This document shows positions 23,148 through 34,060 of a DNA stretch of 64,000 bases, in pieces (the stretch's first letter is position 1; every line of letters begins with the position of its first letter). The notes below the pieces were generated by a model, which made no database searches, was not told the DNA's origin, and saw nothing but the letters and a program-made list of their open reading frames with translations. The stretch is from Candidula unifasciata (taxonomy: Eukaryota > Mollusca > Gastropoda > Stylommatophora > Geomitridae), in assembly GCA_905116865.2 (NCBI GenBank), contig CAJHNH020008001.1:845468-909467 (forward strand). Direction: 5' to 3'. Both the position numbers and the translations under genes were made by a program.

Positions 23148-23377
23148 CAAAGAAGAAGCCCTACATGTGAATGGGTATCGAAGATGTCTCTGCTCCACTG
23201 AAAGAGATTTCCAATAATTCACTTATAGAACTCAACTTTTATGAACCTTTCAAATGAACTGTGGTGGCCAGTCGGCGGTGTCATATACCTTCGGTGAATT
23301 TTGCAGATCTATTGTCTACGTCACGCAGAGTAAACTGGTACAAGCCCCTTAACGATTTTATTGTTCGGACAATCAAG

Positions 23378-23380
<3 letters not shown>

Positions 23381-23442
<62 letters not shown>

Positions 23443-24034
23443 CAGAGAGAGATAGAGAGAGAGAGGCAGAGAGAGAGAGGCAGAGAGAGAGACAGAGAGA
23501 GCGATGGAGAGAGAGGCAGAGAGAGAGGCAGAGAGAGAGATGGAGAGAGAGGCAGAGAGAGAGAGAGGCAGAGAGAGAGGCAGAGAGAGAGATAGAGAGA
23601 GAGGCAGAGAGAGACAGAGAGAGCGATGGAGAGAGAGGCAGAGAGAGGCAGAGAGAGAGATGGAGAGAGAGGCAGAGAGAGAGAGGCAGAGAGAGAGGCA
23701 GAGAGAGAGATAGAGAGAGAGGCAGAGAGAGATAGAGAGAGAGTCAGAGAGAGAGAGAGGCAGAGAGAGATAGAGAGAGAGGCAGAGAGAGAGAGAGAGG
23801 CAGAGAGAGGCAGAGAGAGGCAGAGAGAGAGAGAGGCAGAGAGAGACAGAGAGACAGGCAGAGAGATGGAGAGCGAGAGGCAGAGAGAGAGAGGCAGAGA
23901 GAGAGGCAGAGAGATAGAGAGGCAGAGAGAGATAGAGAGAGAGGGAGGCACAGAGAGAGAGGCAGAGGTAGAGAGAGAGGCAGAGAGAGAGGCAGAGAGA
24001 AAGGCAAAAGAGAGGCAGAGAGAGGTAGAGAGAG

Positions 24035-24099
<65 letters not shown>
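23381..24099. repeat. GA-derived compound array, 720 bp
   Basis: Pure (GA)n at both ends (23381-23440 and about 24040-24097) encloses some 600 bp of GAGAGAGGCA-type short units with GATA, GATG and GACA variants. The + strand is almost all purine. Long open frames on both strands (Arg/Glu-rich on plus, Ser/Leu-rich on minus) are products of this composition. Confidence 0.97.
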
Positions 24100-24279
24100 C
24101 TCAAGAAATTGTTTGCCTTATTTATTAATTGTCCACGATTCACAGGACACAACACTCAACGTAGTGTTGCCTAGTAAAACGTGTACACCGAACGAATGAT
24201 GGGGTTTGTTGGCGACATTCAGCAAAAGACACATAGTATAGGGGAAGTAGCGAACAATTTTCTATGCCTTCAGGCATTC

Positions 24280-24440
24280 TGAACACCTATATTTAGACCT
24301 ATATTTTATAGATCATTCAGCACTAAGTGATTGATGTAGTTAGTATCACGCCAGCAGCCTTTGCTTCCTCGGATTTTACCGTCGTTGAAAAATGTCCGGC
24401 TCAGTCAGGACATGAACCCACGGCCTTCCCTTCCGCGGTA
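24280..24440 (-). mobile_element. SINE (family B) fragment
   Basis: On the minus strand it has GGGTTCATGTCCTGAC (a B box-like stretch). The body follows, with TCACGCC, CAGCACTAAGTGATTG and TATAGGTCTA in the order of the family seen at 49464-49738 and 34745-35025. The A box is lost and the 3' end is degraded. Confidence 0.78.
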
Positions 24441-24454
24441 AGGTTGAAGGTCAT

Positions 24455-24695
24455 ATTAGTTAGTTAGTTGAGTATCTTTTACAGGACATCGCACAACCAA
24501 CCCCATAATTATTTGGCTGTTGTGGTTTTTCTAGGTAAATTTTACCTTCAGTGGTTTGCCATTGCTTACTGAAAAATCAGCTGTCGGTACCACTGTCGAA
24601 CTAGCGCAAGACAAACCGTCCGCAGCTGGGATCGAACCCGCTCCTCGACATTACGAAGTGCATTGGCAACGCCTAAGCCACAAACGCTGACATGT
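24455..24695 (-). mobile_element. tRNA-derived SINE (family F)
   Basis: The minus-strand A box TGGCTTAGGCG and B box GGTTCGATCCC are perfect. The body matches other family F copies. The 3' end on this strand runs into an AACTAACTAA-type tail (TTAGTTAGTTAG on plus near 24457-24470). Confidence 0.92.
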
Positions 24696-24956
24696 GGTCT
24701 AACAGCGTCAAGCTATTAGGGGCGGCATTTTGAAGACTTGAGAAAATCTACCGCACGGGACTGTTTCCAAGCACCACTAAACCAATCTTCACTATAAACA
24801 TTATCCTAGATACTGTTTAGTCAAATATATCTGGTGCCGGAGTACCTCATGTTTTGAATGTCAATACAAAAAAAAAAAAAAAAACCTAAATATCAAAACA
24901 CTTATACAATCGTTATAACAGGGCTTTAATAGTAATAGTTATCTTGTGTACCCTTC
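24696..24956. other. Unassigned sequence
   Basis: No element is recognised. An A-run lies near 24870. Confidence 0.4.
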
Positions 24957-25146
24957 TTCTTCTTCTTCTTCGCGTTCACCAGCTGTAAACTCTGGCGGAA
25001 GGTTCTGGTTGCTCGTCCACTACTGAACTGCAGTCCTGCTCCAGAACCTGAGTGTTGCGTGTGCATCAGTTTTACAGATCTCATTCTCTTGAATACAGAC
25101 TGTTGGTTCCTTGCCTCTCCGGCAAATGCACTCCGACTTCAAAGAC
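24957..25146 (-). mobile_element. Dispersed repeat family D, 5'-truncated, GAA tail
   Basis: The minus-strand text matches the 3' part of family D (CAAGGAACCAACAGTCTG, GTTCTGGAGCAGGACTGCAG, GTGAACGCGAAGAAGAAG). It ends in a short GAA tail, seen as CTT units at 24957-24971. The 5' third is missing, as expected of a 5'-truncated retroposed copy. Confidence 0.88.
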
Positions 25147-26104
25147 TGCCTCAGGTCGGTCGTTTACCTCTGTCTTGTCTCTATACCGATCTTCTGACCA
25201 TTTTCAGTAAAGGAAAGAGAGGTCAAAAGATCATGTGTGCGACCATCGTCTTTGCTCAGGCTTAACATGCATTCCGATTACTCCCGTCAGGTCAACGGCA
25301 TAGTGACAATATTTCCAATTATTTGAAGCTAGCTACATTTTTTCAAAGTCATCTGCAGCTCGTCTGTTATTTCCTGCATTTACAACATAAATGTTAGTAG
25401 ATGATCGCGTTTCTCACTTCATATCAATGCATTACATCAGTATTGCTCCTTTCTCGTGCCAACAAATACTAATCACTGCCCCACGTAAATACATGAAACA
25501 AGCAGTAGTAGAGACAATACCAACAAAACGCACACGTATTCAATGCTAAGCATTCACCTGAGGGTAACACCAAGTATTCACCATTCGAACTGAAACACAT
25601 TGCCAAGGGGAGCAGCAGTCTTGATAAAACCAACAACCTGCTCACATGATACTGCATATCGAATACCAACAGTTTACTGATGGCCACTGGTATTTTTCTG
25701 AATATGAAATTAATATGACAAACTATCAATGACGAAAATTTAACATGAACTATATAGCTAATGGTTCGCTCTAAGCAATACATGAATGGGCGACGGAATC
25801 ATAAACCACAATCCAGATAGGATGAAAATGCGTCAACAAACCATGGTAATAAGCGAACATCACACCGGAGCTTTCACAGACCACCCGCTAATCCTCCGTA
25901 GCGAATTGCAAGCTCGACATTGATGTTAACGCAGCCTGCTGCAATAACTTATATACGTGTATTTATCTTACCTGCTGGTGTCTCAGGAAAGCATTACGGT
26001 GTGTCACTCTGTGTTTATGAGTACACACTCTGTTTCAGGGTGTTATTTTTCTACCGTCTTCGTGTTACAACACAGGTAACATTTACAACAATTTACGTTG
26101 CTCA
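25147..26104. other. Unassigned sequence
   Basis: No gene or element is recognised. A minus-strand open frame at 25469-25783 has no motif. Confidence 0.45.
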
Positions 26105-26160
26105 TCTTCATGTAGCGGGTCCTTGCCAGAACGTCGCTCTCATCACGGCCAAGCCAGAAC
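26105..26160 (-). mobile_element. LINE 3'-terminal scrap
   Basis: About 55 bp match the 3' end of the LINE at 44300-44880 and 50433-50767 (GTAGCGGGTCCTTGCCAGAA, CGTCGCTCTCATCACGG). Confidence 0.75.
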
Positions 26161-26562
26161 CAGGAATACCGAATTTGATACTTTCGTACAAATTGGACAC
26201 TATTTGACCCTTACCTAGCAAAACTGTACTTTTGGGACCACATCTGATGTTTTAGTGCTTTTTAGAAATAATTGTGCATCAATATTTTAAATTTTTGCAT
26301 TGTGTTGAACTCTTGAAGGAAAACAAGTGATGCAATTATTGATGCAAACCTACCATTTTAAGTGTTGGTCACGTGATAATCCTTCGACATCAGCAATTTT
26401 AGAGGATCTACGAAATCCTATTATATAAATATTTTATGCTCTCATACTTGACCTTCTGACAAATGTCAACAAACTTAATTTGAAAATTAAAGCAAAAATA
26501 AGAACAATTACGAGAATGACATGATTCAAATCTTGGCAACAGCAAGATTTATCCCAACTCTG
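26161..26562. other. Unassigned AT-rich sequence
   Basis: No gene or element is recognised. Confidence 0.45.
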
Positions 26563-26575
26563 AGAGAGTATACAT

Positions 26576-26798
26576 TGTTTGTTTGTTTGTTTTTATATCC
26601 AGAAACCATGAGTTGTTAACCCTTTGGCTCGGTACTATGGAAATCGCAACCCTTCGGCCTTGATTCCATGATAGGTACCGTAAACCTGGGAGAAAATGTA
26701 GCTTTTCTGCCTACCCCCGGGAGTGAACCAGGACCACAAGGAGTTCGTCACCCGGTCACAGCGCACTCGGTTTAGCCAACTACGCTAGAGAGCCGGGC
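26576..26798 (-). mobile_element. tRNA-derived SINE (family A), complete, with TSD
   Basis: The minus-strand A box TAGCGTAGTTGG and B box GGTTCACTCCC are present. The tail is (AAAC)n, seen as GTTTGTTTGTTTG at 26577-26591. The TSD is AGAGAGTATACAT at 26563-26575 and AGAGAGTTTACAT at 26799-26811 (one mismatch). It is the third copy of this family in the window. Confidence 0.94.
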
Positions 26799-26811
26799 AG
26801 AGAGTTTACAT

Positions 26812-27449
26812 AAACAATGCTGTGTGGAGATTTCTAGGCAGGAATTGCAAAAAATTCAAGTAACAATTTTACAGATCTAAATTTTGTAAATACAGCAGAG
26901 TTTCACAGCTTTCTGTTCTGCAAATTTCTGGCAAATTTAATCATCTGAGGCGCTAGATCCAACAAGTGTTCCCAAAGAAAGACCGGTAGACGACTTCGTC
27001 GCCGGTCGCGACAGTATTTGGGTCTGTCTCCTTTGATCGCGTCAACACTGCAGGAGTCCTTTTCAGGCTCCAGGTAGCGTGCAGTGTTAAGATATTTTTA
27101 TATGCCGCACATAACCTAGTCACAATTATTTTTTTTGGGCCGGGGGGGGGGGGGGGGGGGGGGAAATTACAGAATGAAGGGAACTAACAGTGCAAAATCA
27201 ACACAATGTTAAAGAAATAAAAGGGAAAAATGGCTTTCTTTTGGTATCACAATTTACGCCTAGTCTTTTGGAATTACCTAGTTCCTCTGCAGAAAGACAG
27301 ACCGAAATTGATCTCTGCTTGACAATATTAAGATAAGAAATCGCTCTTCTTTTAAGGCTTTAATAACAAATGCGTTGATGTAATCAGTGTCTTTGTTTCA
27401 GGCCATTAATTGCACCGAGTGGAGGCGACGGCAAATATTAATCACTTCG
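26812..27449. other. Unassigned sequence with a G22 tract
   Basis: An uninterrupted run of about 22 G lies at 27142-27163. No gene is recognised. Confidence 0.5.
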
Positions 27450-27615
27450 TTTCCTTTTTAGGATGAAGCTCTTGCCAGGGGCCGCAATATAGCCCGGTCA
27501 TAAATTTGGCATAAAGGCTGAACGCGGTTTCTGGGACCTCTCCACGGTGATCCTTACCCACATGGTGGGACTTTGTGTCATCGGGTGTTTATCGCTTGTG
27601 TGATGTCCTAGTGGG
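27450..27615 (-). repeat. Dispersed repeat family E
   Basis: On the minus strand it matches the copies at 41955, 48885, 50885 and 57570: GGACATCACACAAGCGATAA, CATGTGG, GGAGAGGTCCCAG, CAGCCTTTATG and CCTGGCAAGAG-like text in the same order. The class is unknown. Confidence 0.85.
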
Positions 27616-27729
27616 ATAGAAAGTCAGTCAGCGACGGCAATAGCTCTGCAACAAACTGAGAGCACAATTATAACAGCATTCACCTGACGATCAAGAATTA
27701 CAATTTCAATCAAATATAAGGTGACCCAG

Positions 27730-27730
<1 letters not shown>

Positions 27731-27789
<59 letters not shown>

Positions 27790-27831
27790 CATTTATATAT
27801 ATGTTTATGCATATATGTAAACACACACACA

Positions 27832-27881
<50 letters not shown>

Positions 27882-27985
27882 CACACACATGTATATAATA
27901 TGTATTTATATATTTATATATAGACATATATACATATATTTACATATGTATATAAATCTATATATATGCTTAAGTAAATTTATGT

Positions 27986-28068
<83 letters not shown>

Positions 28069-28073
28069 TACAT
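27731..28073. repeat. Compound (TA)n/(CA)n microsatellite
   Basis: TA, ATAC and CA tracts alternate: TA at 27733-27790, CA at about 27823-27868, CA at 27986-28010, TA at 28011-28061. A C-rich stretch follows at 28114-28142. Confidence 0.97.
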
Positions 28074-28234
28074 CACGGCGACAATCTTCTTCTTTTCAGT
28101 ACATGTGTATTTCCCCCACCCCCCCCCACCCCCACCCTCCCCATTAAATAATGTGCAGTGCTGTAAGCAGAAAAGAAAACAAGCGAGGGGTAATAAAAAA
28201 ACTAGAAAGATCACTAATCGAAAATCTTAGGACA

Positions 28235-28459
28235 AGTTAGTCAGTCAGTCAGTATCATGTCCTTTGCAGAACCTTGCTCTCATAACAACCTTCCGGAAAA
28301 CTGATCGATCAAAAGCAAGATGTTCCGCGTCCAATACACCAATCTGGAAATCATCCGTCACATCCTGCACCCATCTTCTCTTTGGCCTTCCTCTTCCCAG
28401 GCATTAAAACCTTCATTTTTGTTCTCTCCAAACTTTCGTGACGTTTCAATTGATCAAAA
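28235..28459 (-). mobile_element. LINE 3'-end fragment split by the Tigger element
   Basis: The minus-strand frame reads KRHESLERTKMKVLMPGKRK then a WVQDVTDD-like segment, then SFPEGCYESKVLQRT-type text ending at the CATGATACTGAC tail. This is a non-LTR ORF2 tail. The minus-strand upstream part appears to continue beyond the Tigger element (29696-29790, EGWLIKMIKN-like), so the Tigger inserted into this LINE. Confidence 0.75.
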
Positions 28460-28461
28460 TA

Positions 28462-29693
28462 CAGTGGAACCTCGCTTAACGAGTACCTCTCATAACGAGT
28501 AATTCGCATAACGAGCAAAACAAATTGTAAAAAAATGACTTGCCTAACGAGCGACGTTTCGCATAAAGAGTGGCGAGGAGAGGGAAGGTCCCGGATTGTG
28601 CGCTTGTTACATCAGTCTGTGTTTAGCACTCATTCCAGTAGCATCGTAGTGTCGCTTGTGATCACACATTTTCTCAAACTTATATTGCGATATATGTACA
28701 TGAATCCTCCAGGCCTACAAGATGACCTCTCTGAGAAATTTAGGTTCATCAAGATCCAGTTTCTGCCTCAAAACGCCACTTCGTTACTCCAGCCCATAGA
28801 CCAGCAAGTTATTTCTAACTTTAAGAAGCTCTACACTAAAAAACTCTTCGAGAATTGTTTTCAGGTGACTGAAGGGACCAACCTCACTCTCAAAGAGTTT
28901 TGAAAAAATCACTTCCACATCGTTGCATGCCTCAAGATGATCGACAACGCAGGGGAAGGGGTTACCAATAGAACCCTAACTTCTGCTTGGAAGAATCTTT
29001 GGCTGGAGAGCGTTGTCGATTTGTGACTTTGAGGGGTTCGAGACAGTACCTGTGGAACCTGTAGTCAACGAGATTGTGTCTTTGGCCACTATCATGGGAT
29101 GGTAGGTGGATAACAGTGATATCGAAAAGCTTGTGGAAGAGCACAGCCAAGAGCTGAACACCCAAGAGCTTATAGAGTTGCATTGTGTTTCACAGCAAGG
29201 AGTTTTGGAGGAAAGTTTGTCAGAGGAGAAGGAGGTAACAGAAAAGCAAAAATCTTCTTGCGAAAAAAGAGAAATGCTGAAAGCATGACAAACTGTTGCA
29301 TCTTACATTGAGAAGCATCACCCTAGTAAGGAAGTGGCTATGCGCGCTGCAAATTTATTTAATGATAATTCTGTCGCATTTTCGCCAAATTTTGAAGCGT
29401 TGGCAAAAACAAATGTCTCTGGACATCTTTCTAGTAAAAAAAAAAAAAAAAATAAATAATTAGCTATGTATCACAATAATTTCTCCCTTTTTTTCCCTGC
29501 AAATCGAATTAGCATTCCAGGGGTGTTCGTTCTGTGTTTGAAGAAAAGCATTTTGTGAGTATTGTTTTCGAAATGGAACGTATTATCGTATTTTACATTA
29601 ATTTATGTGAGAAAAATTGTTTCGCATAACGTGTGTTTCGCTTAACGAGTATGATTCTGGAACGAATTATGCTCGTTAAGCGAGGTTCCACTG
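28462..29693 (+). mobile_element. Tigger/pogo-type DNA transposon with internal deletion
   Basis: The terminal inverted repeats are CAGTGGAACCTCGCTTAACG at the left and its complement at the right (CGTTAAGCGAGGTTCCACTG). TA dinucleotides flank both ends (28460-28461 and 29694-29695), the target duplication of Tc1/mariner-pogo elements. Subterminal copies of CATAACGAG and GCATAACG occur at both ends. At 1232 bp it is about half the length of a full Tigger, and only the C-terminal part of the transposase remains. Confidence 0.96.
28690..29440 (+). pseudogene. Tigger/CENP-B-like transposase, C-terminal remnant
   Basis: The frame from 28700 reads MNPPGLQDDLSEKFRFIK, FLPQNATSLLQ and PIDQQVISNFKKLY. 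The Asp in PIDQQ fits the third catalytic acid of the DDE/DDD core. It continues through FENCFQVTEGTNLTLKEF. The stop at 28901-28903 stands where the family has a Trp (TGG to TGA), then HFHIVACLKMIDNAGEGV follows. A second stop and frameshift lead to DIEKLVEEHSQELNTQELIE and SYIEKHHPSKEVAMRAANLF near the end. The DNA-binding CENP-B-type N-terminus and the first two catalytic residues are missing. The remnant cannot act and the element depended on another copy to move. Confidence 0.95.
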
Positions 29694-29695
29694 TA

Positions 29696-30221
29696 TTTCA
29701 ATTTTTTATCATCTTTATTAGCCAGCCTTCTTCAGTGCTCAGTTCTTGGGGTATGGATTCATTTGTTCTTTATTAGGAAATGACAAACAAAAACAAAAAT
29801 AAATTTGATTTCATGAGGCAAATAACACGGAACAGAGGCCATGTGTGTGCGAAATGCTGCTCGTCTGATGTCTTTTTCCGTCTTTCCAACGGATAGTGTT
29901 ATACTGTGCTATTATGAGGCAGGGGACTCACAGCCCATGGTGATGGCAAGTGTGACGTGCACGACCTACTAGAATTAAGAAAAGTTGTCTACATTTAGAG
30001 CATGGGATTTCCAGACCGTTGTTGTCTCTTCATTTAGTCGGCTTTTTTCTCAGATGTTCAGCTCTCATCCTTTCTGTGATCATTTATTCTCCCTCATTCC
30101 CACTACCTTCCTAATTTGCCGCTCAACGCAACATGGTCCAGGGCACTACAATATAACATAATTTGTTCTAGCAGACATAATAGAAGATGATCAAAGCCTG
30201 CAACAGATCAAGTGTGAGGTA
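29696..30221. other. Mostly unassigned; LINE remnant at left
   Basis: The first hundred bases probably continue the LINE interrupted by the Tigger. The rest shows no recognisable feature. Confidence 0.4.
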
Positions 30222-30366
30222 GACAAAAAGAGAAAAGAAAGAATACAAGAAGAAGAAGAAGAAGCAGAAGAAGAAGCAGAAGAAGAAGAAGAAGAAGAAG
30301 AAGAAGAAGAAGAAGAAGAAGAAGAAGAAGAAGAAGAAGAAGAAGAAGAAGAAGAAGAAGAAGAAG

Positions 30367-30403
<37 letters not shown>

Positions 30404-31060
30404 AGAAGAAGAAGAAGAAGAAGAAGAAGAAGAAGAAGAAGAAGAAGAAGAAGAAGAAGAAGAAGAAGAAGAAGAAGAAGAAGAAGAAGGAGAAAGAAGA
30501 AGAAGAATGAGGAGGAGGAGAAGGAAAAGGAGATGAAGAAAAAGAAAAGGAAAAAGAAGGAGGAGAAGGAGATAAAGAAGAAGTAGAAGAAGAAGTAGAA
30601 GAAGAAGAAGAAGAAGAAGAAGAAGAAGAAGAAGAAGAAGAAGAAGAAGAAGAAGAAGAAGAAGAAGAAGAAGAAGAAGAAGAAGAAGAAGAAGAAGAAG
30701 AAGAAGAAGAAGAAGAAGAAGAAGAAGAAGAAAAAGAAGAAGAAGAAGAAGAACAAGAAAAAGCAAGAGAAGAAGAAGAAGAAGAAGAAGAAGAAGAAGA
30801 AGAAGAAGAAGAAGAAGAAGAAGAAGAAGAAGAAGAAGAAGAAGAAGAAGAAGAAGAAGAAGAGAAAGAAAAACAAGAAGAATGAGGAGGAGGAGAAGGA
30901 GATGAAGAAATGCAACAACAAAAAAATTTTGATGAGATGAGGGTGAGAACGAGGAATAACAAGAGTAAGCCTATGATTTTTATGATCTTGGAGAAGGAGG
31001 AGGTGAAAAAGAAGAAAAAGACAAAGAAAAAGAAGAAAGAAAGAAAGAAACAAAGAAACA
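30222..31060. repeat. Large (GAA)n purine tract
   Basis: Two GAA blocks (about 30248-30507 and 30591-30862) lie in a purine-only context. The first is interrupted by about nine GCA units at 30367-30400, and GAGGAG-rich linkers follow. Almost every base of the + strand over 800 bp is A or G. Open frames of 190-300 codons on the minus strand (Ser, Leu or Phe runs) are artefacts. Confidence 0.97.
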
Positions 31061-31864
31061 AATAAAAGATGAAAAAAAGAAGTTTTAAATATTTATGTAC
31101 ACTTCTTCTCGTTTGATTTTATCCAAAGTGTAAATTTCCGGTTTCTCTTTGCATTTAGGATATCTTGACTTGAACATTTTCTACATAACTTCTGAAAGAG
31201 ATGCATGAGTATTGCCTTCATTGTCGTTTGCTCTATAAAATTTGCCCCAATTGTACAAATGTTGTGAATAGATAGGAGCAGGTTGTTGTACCTATGCTGC
31301 ATAAGCTGCATAGGGCTACTTTTTAGGCTTTAAATGCTACTCATACATGAATTGTTTCTGTTGGTAATCTATCCATGCCTGGCGCTTTATATTTAACTAA
31401 CTCAAAACGACCTTTTCTTCTTCTTTAATTAATGCTTCTTGCTCTAGTACTGTTGCTTTCTTGAGTAGTTTTTTTCCTGATGATCATCTCCCAGAGAATT
31501 AGAGAGCTCTTGAAAAAATCTCTCCATCGTTTTACCTTCTAATGGTTAAATTGGTAGCGCTTTTGTCTTGTAATAAAAGTCTGGTGGCAGGTAATGTTAT
31601 CCTCTTTTTCTTCCACATTTATAATTTTTGTTCTGTAAAGAAAGTTCCGTTGGCTGTTATCACATATTATATTTTTTTCCTCTCCGAGACTGCTCTCAAT
31701 GTTTTTTGTTCTGCTTTCTTTATATTCTTCTTAGTTTGCAAATTTGATTTCTTTAATATTGATGCTTGCCTCTGTGAGTGGTATTCTAAAGTTCATTTAA
31801 TATTCTTCTGCATTTGATTTATTTTATAGTGTTAACATCAATCGCTTTAAACTTTTAAGGACAT
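31061..31864. other. Unassigned AT-rich sequence
   Basis: No gene or element is recognised. An open frame at 31542-31817 (+) is Phe-rich and lacks motifs. Confidence 0.45.
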
Positions 31865-32010
31865 CCTTTCTGGTACCAATATCAGGCGGTGTCGACCTGC
31901 AACACCCCATACCATAATAAAAATCCACGCAGCCAGCAGTAGGTTTCGATCTCGGTACGTTGAAATTACGTGTCGGACTCACAACGCTTGAGCCACGGAC
32001 GCCGGTATAT
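31865..32010 (-). mobile_element. tRNA-derived SINE head (family J), truncated
   Basis: The minus-strand A box TGGCTCAAGCG and B box GATCGAAACC, then CTGCTGGCTGCGTGGATTTT. This matches the head of the composite SINE at 33144-33430. It ends soon after GGTACCAGAAAGG, so most of the 3' body is missing. Confidence 0.82.
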
Positions 32011-32484
32011 AAGCTTTGACTACTTAGTTTACCTCTTCACAACATCAAGTTTTGACATCATTTGTTTTTGTGTGTTTCATTTGATAACCTTTCGTCTGTT
32101 TCCACTCTTCCGCCGCCCTCGTGTTTGTTTCCCGCGCAGTACTTAGAAAGGTGGCTTTATAATTCTGTTTAATTTACGTTCAGCGCCACCAACAACATGT
32201 TACAGTTGCTTCAATTTCTACTTTATTTTCTACTCCAACCTTTCTCTCACTGTTTCGTGATTCAGATTTCTAATCTTAAAGAAATCTTAGTTTTGATTTT
32301 GTTTCTTCCAGTGTCTCTAGAGTCTGACAGTTCGTGCTATTAAAACAGCTTTAGTGTGCGCAGCGTCACATGAACAATTGTGTATTGTTTTCCTGCAAAT
32401 ATTCATCCCATTGTTCCTCTGCTCTTTGGTGCTGCATTTATCACTTCCTATACCTACTCGTCTTCTTTCTTTTCACTGCTTGTG
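32011..32484. other. Unassigned sequence
   Basis: No gene or element is recognised. Confidence 0.45.
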
Positions 32485-32595
32485 TAAAGGATCCTTTTCC
32501 AAGCCTTCAATGGTATTGGGCATATAGGGCTAGACCTGTGTTCTCTAGACCAATCGGCACTCGGTGAGTAATGTGGTCAACATCACACCGGTGTT
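32485..32595 (-). mobile_element. SINE 3'-body fragment (family B/J)
   Basis: The text AAAGGATCCTTTTCCA, GCATATAGGGCTAGACCT, AGACCAATCGGCACTCGG and ATGTGGTCAACATCAC is the reverse complement of the shared 3' body of the SINEs at 33144 and 49464. The head is absent. Confidence 0.85.
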
Positions 32596-32599
32596 AGTG

Positions 32600-33143
32600 T
32601 AAAAGTTACACTTCTTATTTTACCTACTATATAAACAATTGGTGTGTGTCTTTTAAGTTCTGAAGCCAATGGAAGAAATCTGACCGAATTCCACTCCTGT
32701 AATTATTGTATCTTCATATTTCAGAGAAATATTTATGAAGCAAGTACACAGCACAACCCAGATTACCACGGTGATAGCTTCAGATTTCTCTTCGATATTC
32801 TGAGTGAATACAAGAATTGATTGTTTTTTAATATTGTTTTGACTGTTTCTTGTTTCACCTTTATAATGTTTACTTAAGCTACAAATTCGACAGCCTGAAC
32901 GTTTCCCAAATGTAAATGAGTATTTGATCACGACCTCAGCTATTTCATTTGCATTTCCACGTCCACTGTTTTTGGATCAAAACAAACGAACTTTAGATTT
33001 CTTCACGTAGTTTATTCAACTGGTGCTTAACAATGAGATGTTTGCTTCTGAGACTTGGAGACATTACAGGTTGTATATAATTTTTTGTAAACAACACAAA
33101 ATAGTTAAAGGAAACCGATCAGCTAAACAAACATTACAAGTTA
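32600..33143. other. Unassigned sequence
   Basis: No gene or element is recognised. Confidence 0.45.
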
Positions 33144-33430
33144 ATGTCCAGCGTCAGTGGCCTAGGCGTTGCGAGTCCGATTCGTAATTCCAATATGCAG
33201 CGATCGAAACCCACTGCTCCCTGCGTGGATTTTTATCATGGTGTGGGGAGTCGCAGGTCCAACCAGCCTAAAATAGGTACCAGGATAAAAATGTCCTGGG
33301 GAAGTAAAGACAACCGGCATAATGCTGACCACATTACCCAACTAGTGCCGATTGGTCTGTAAAAATATGGTGTGCTTTTTTCCATATGCCTGATGCGCTG
33401 AAGGCGTAAAAACGGATCTTTACTTTACTT
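33144..33430 (+). mobile_element. Composite tRNA-derived SINE (family J head, B body)
   Basis: The A box TGGCCTAGGCG and B box GATCGAAACC form the head. The middle part CTGCGTGGATTTTTATCATG is specific to this family. From GGTACCAGG onward the 3' body (GGGAAGTAAAG, TGCTGACCACAT, TGCCGATTGGTCTGTAAAA, GAAGGCGTAAAAACGGATC) is shared with SINE family B. Different heads on one 3' body is a known pattern of SINE evolution. Confidence 0.88.
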
Positions 33431-33839
33431 TTTAAAAATTATTTTATAGAAGAGATGTTGCGAAGTGGTTTCCGCAGCAATGACAGAAGTTACTTGGTTC
33501 GATCCAGAAACATGGTTAGTGATTTTTTACCTATAGGATTCCAAATGACCCCTTCGAATAGGGAAAAAAAAAAAAACAGCAGCAACAACAACAACAATAA
33601 CAACAACAACATCAACAATGTAGAATTCTCAGATAGGGGCTAAACCCAGGAGATCCTATGTGCAAGTTGCTCACAGCGGTTAGATATGAATTCGATGCAC
33701 GAACTCTGTCCAGAATCCGTAATTACTCATTCAGGAAGATGACAGGCATAGCTAGTGAGTACATTCTTCTTGATGACTAGCTAGCTGTTCGTGTTAACAA
33801 GTCACTTGTTCTTAATGTCATGCACTGTCGTTTATGTGC
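33431..33839. other. Unassigned sequence with (AAC)n
   Basis: An AAC/AAT-rich stretch lies near 33575-33615. Nothing else is recognised. Confidence 0.5.
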
Positions 33840-34060
33840 GGCAGGCTCGTGAAGTTAGTTGCGTACCCTTTACAGGTCCTAGCATTTGTTGCTTGTTGTG
33901 GTTTCTCTAGGCAAATTTTATGTTCATAGTTGCTATTGCTTTTTAAACAGTCGGCTCTCAGTACAACTATCGAAACCAATGCAAGACAAGCCGTTCGCAG
34001 CTGGGATTGAACCCGCCACCAGACATTACGAAACGCGTTCACAACGCCTAAAGCAAGTGT
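33840..34060 (-). mobile_element. tRNA-derived SINE (family F)
   Basis: The minus-strand B box GGTTCAATCCC is perfect. The A box is degraded (TGCTTTAGGCG). The body and the 3' end (CTGTAAAGGGTACGCAACTA) match the family. Confidence 0.9.

Noticed and set aside
23373..24155. 260-codon Ser/Leu-rich open frame
   Set aside because: It is the minus-strand reading of a GA-derived array; frames stay open on both strands because the repeat lacks stop triplets.
30168..31061. 190-300-codon poly-Ser, poly-Leu and poly-Phe frames
   Set aside because: They are translations of a GAA repeat in three frames, with no non-repetitive domain.
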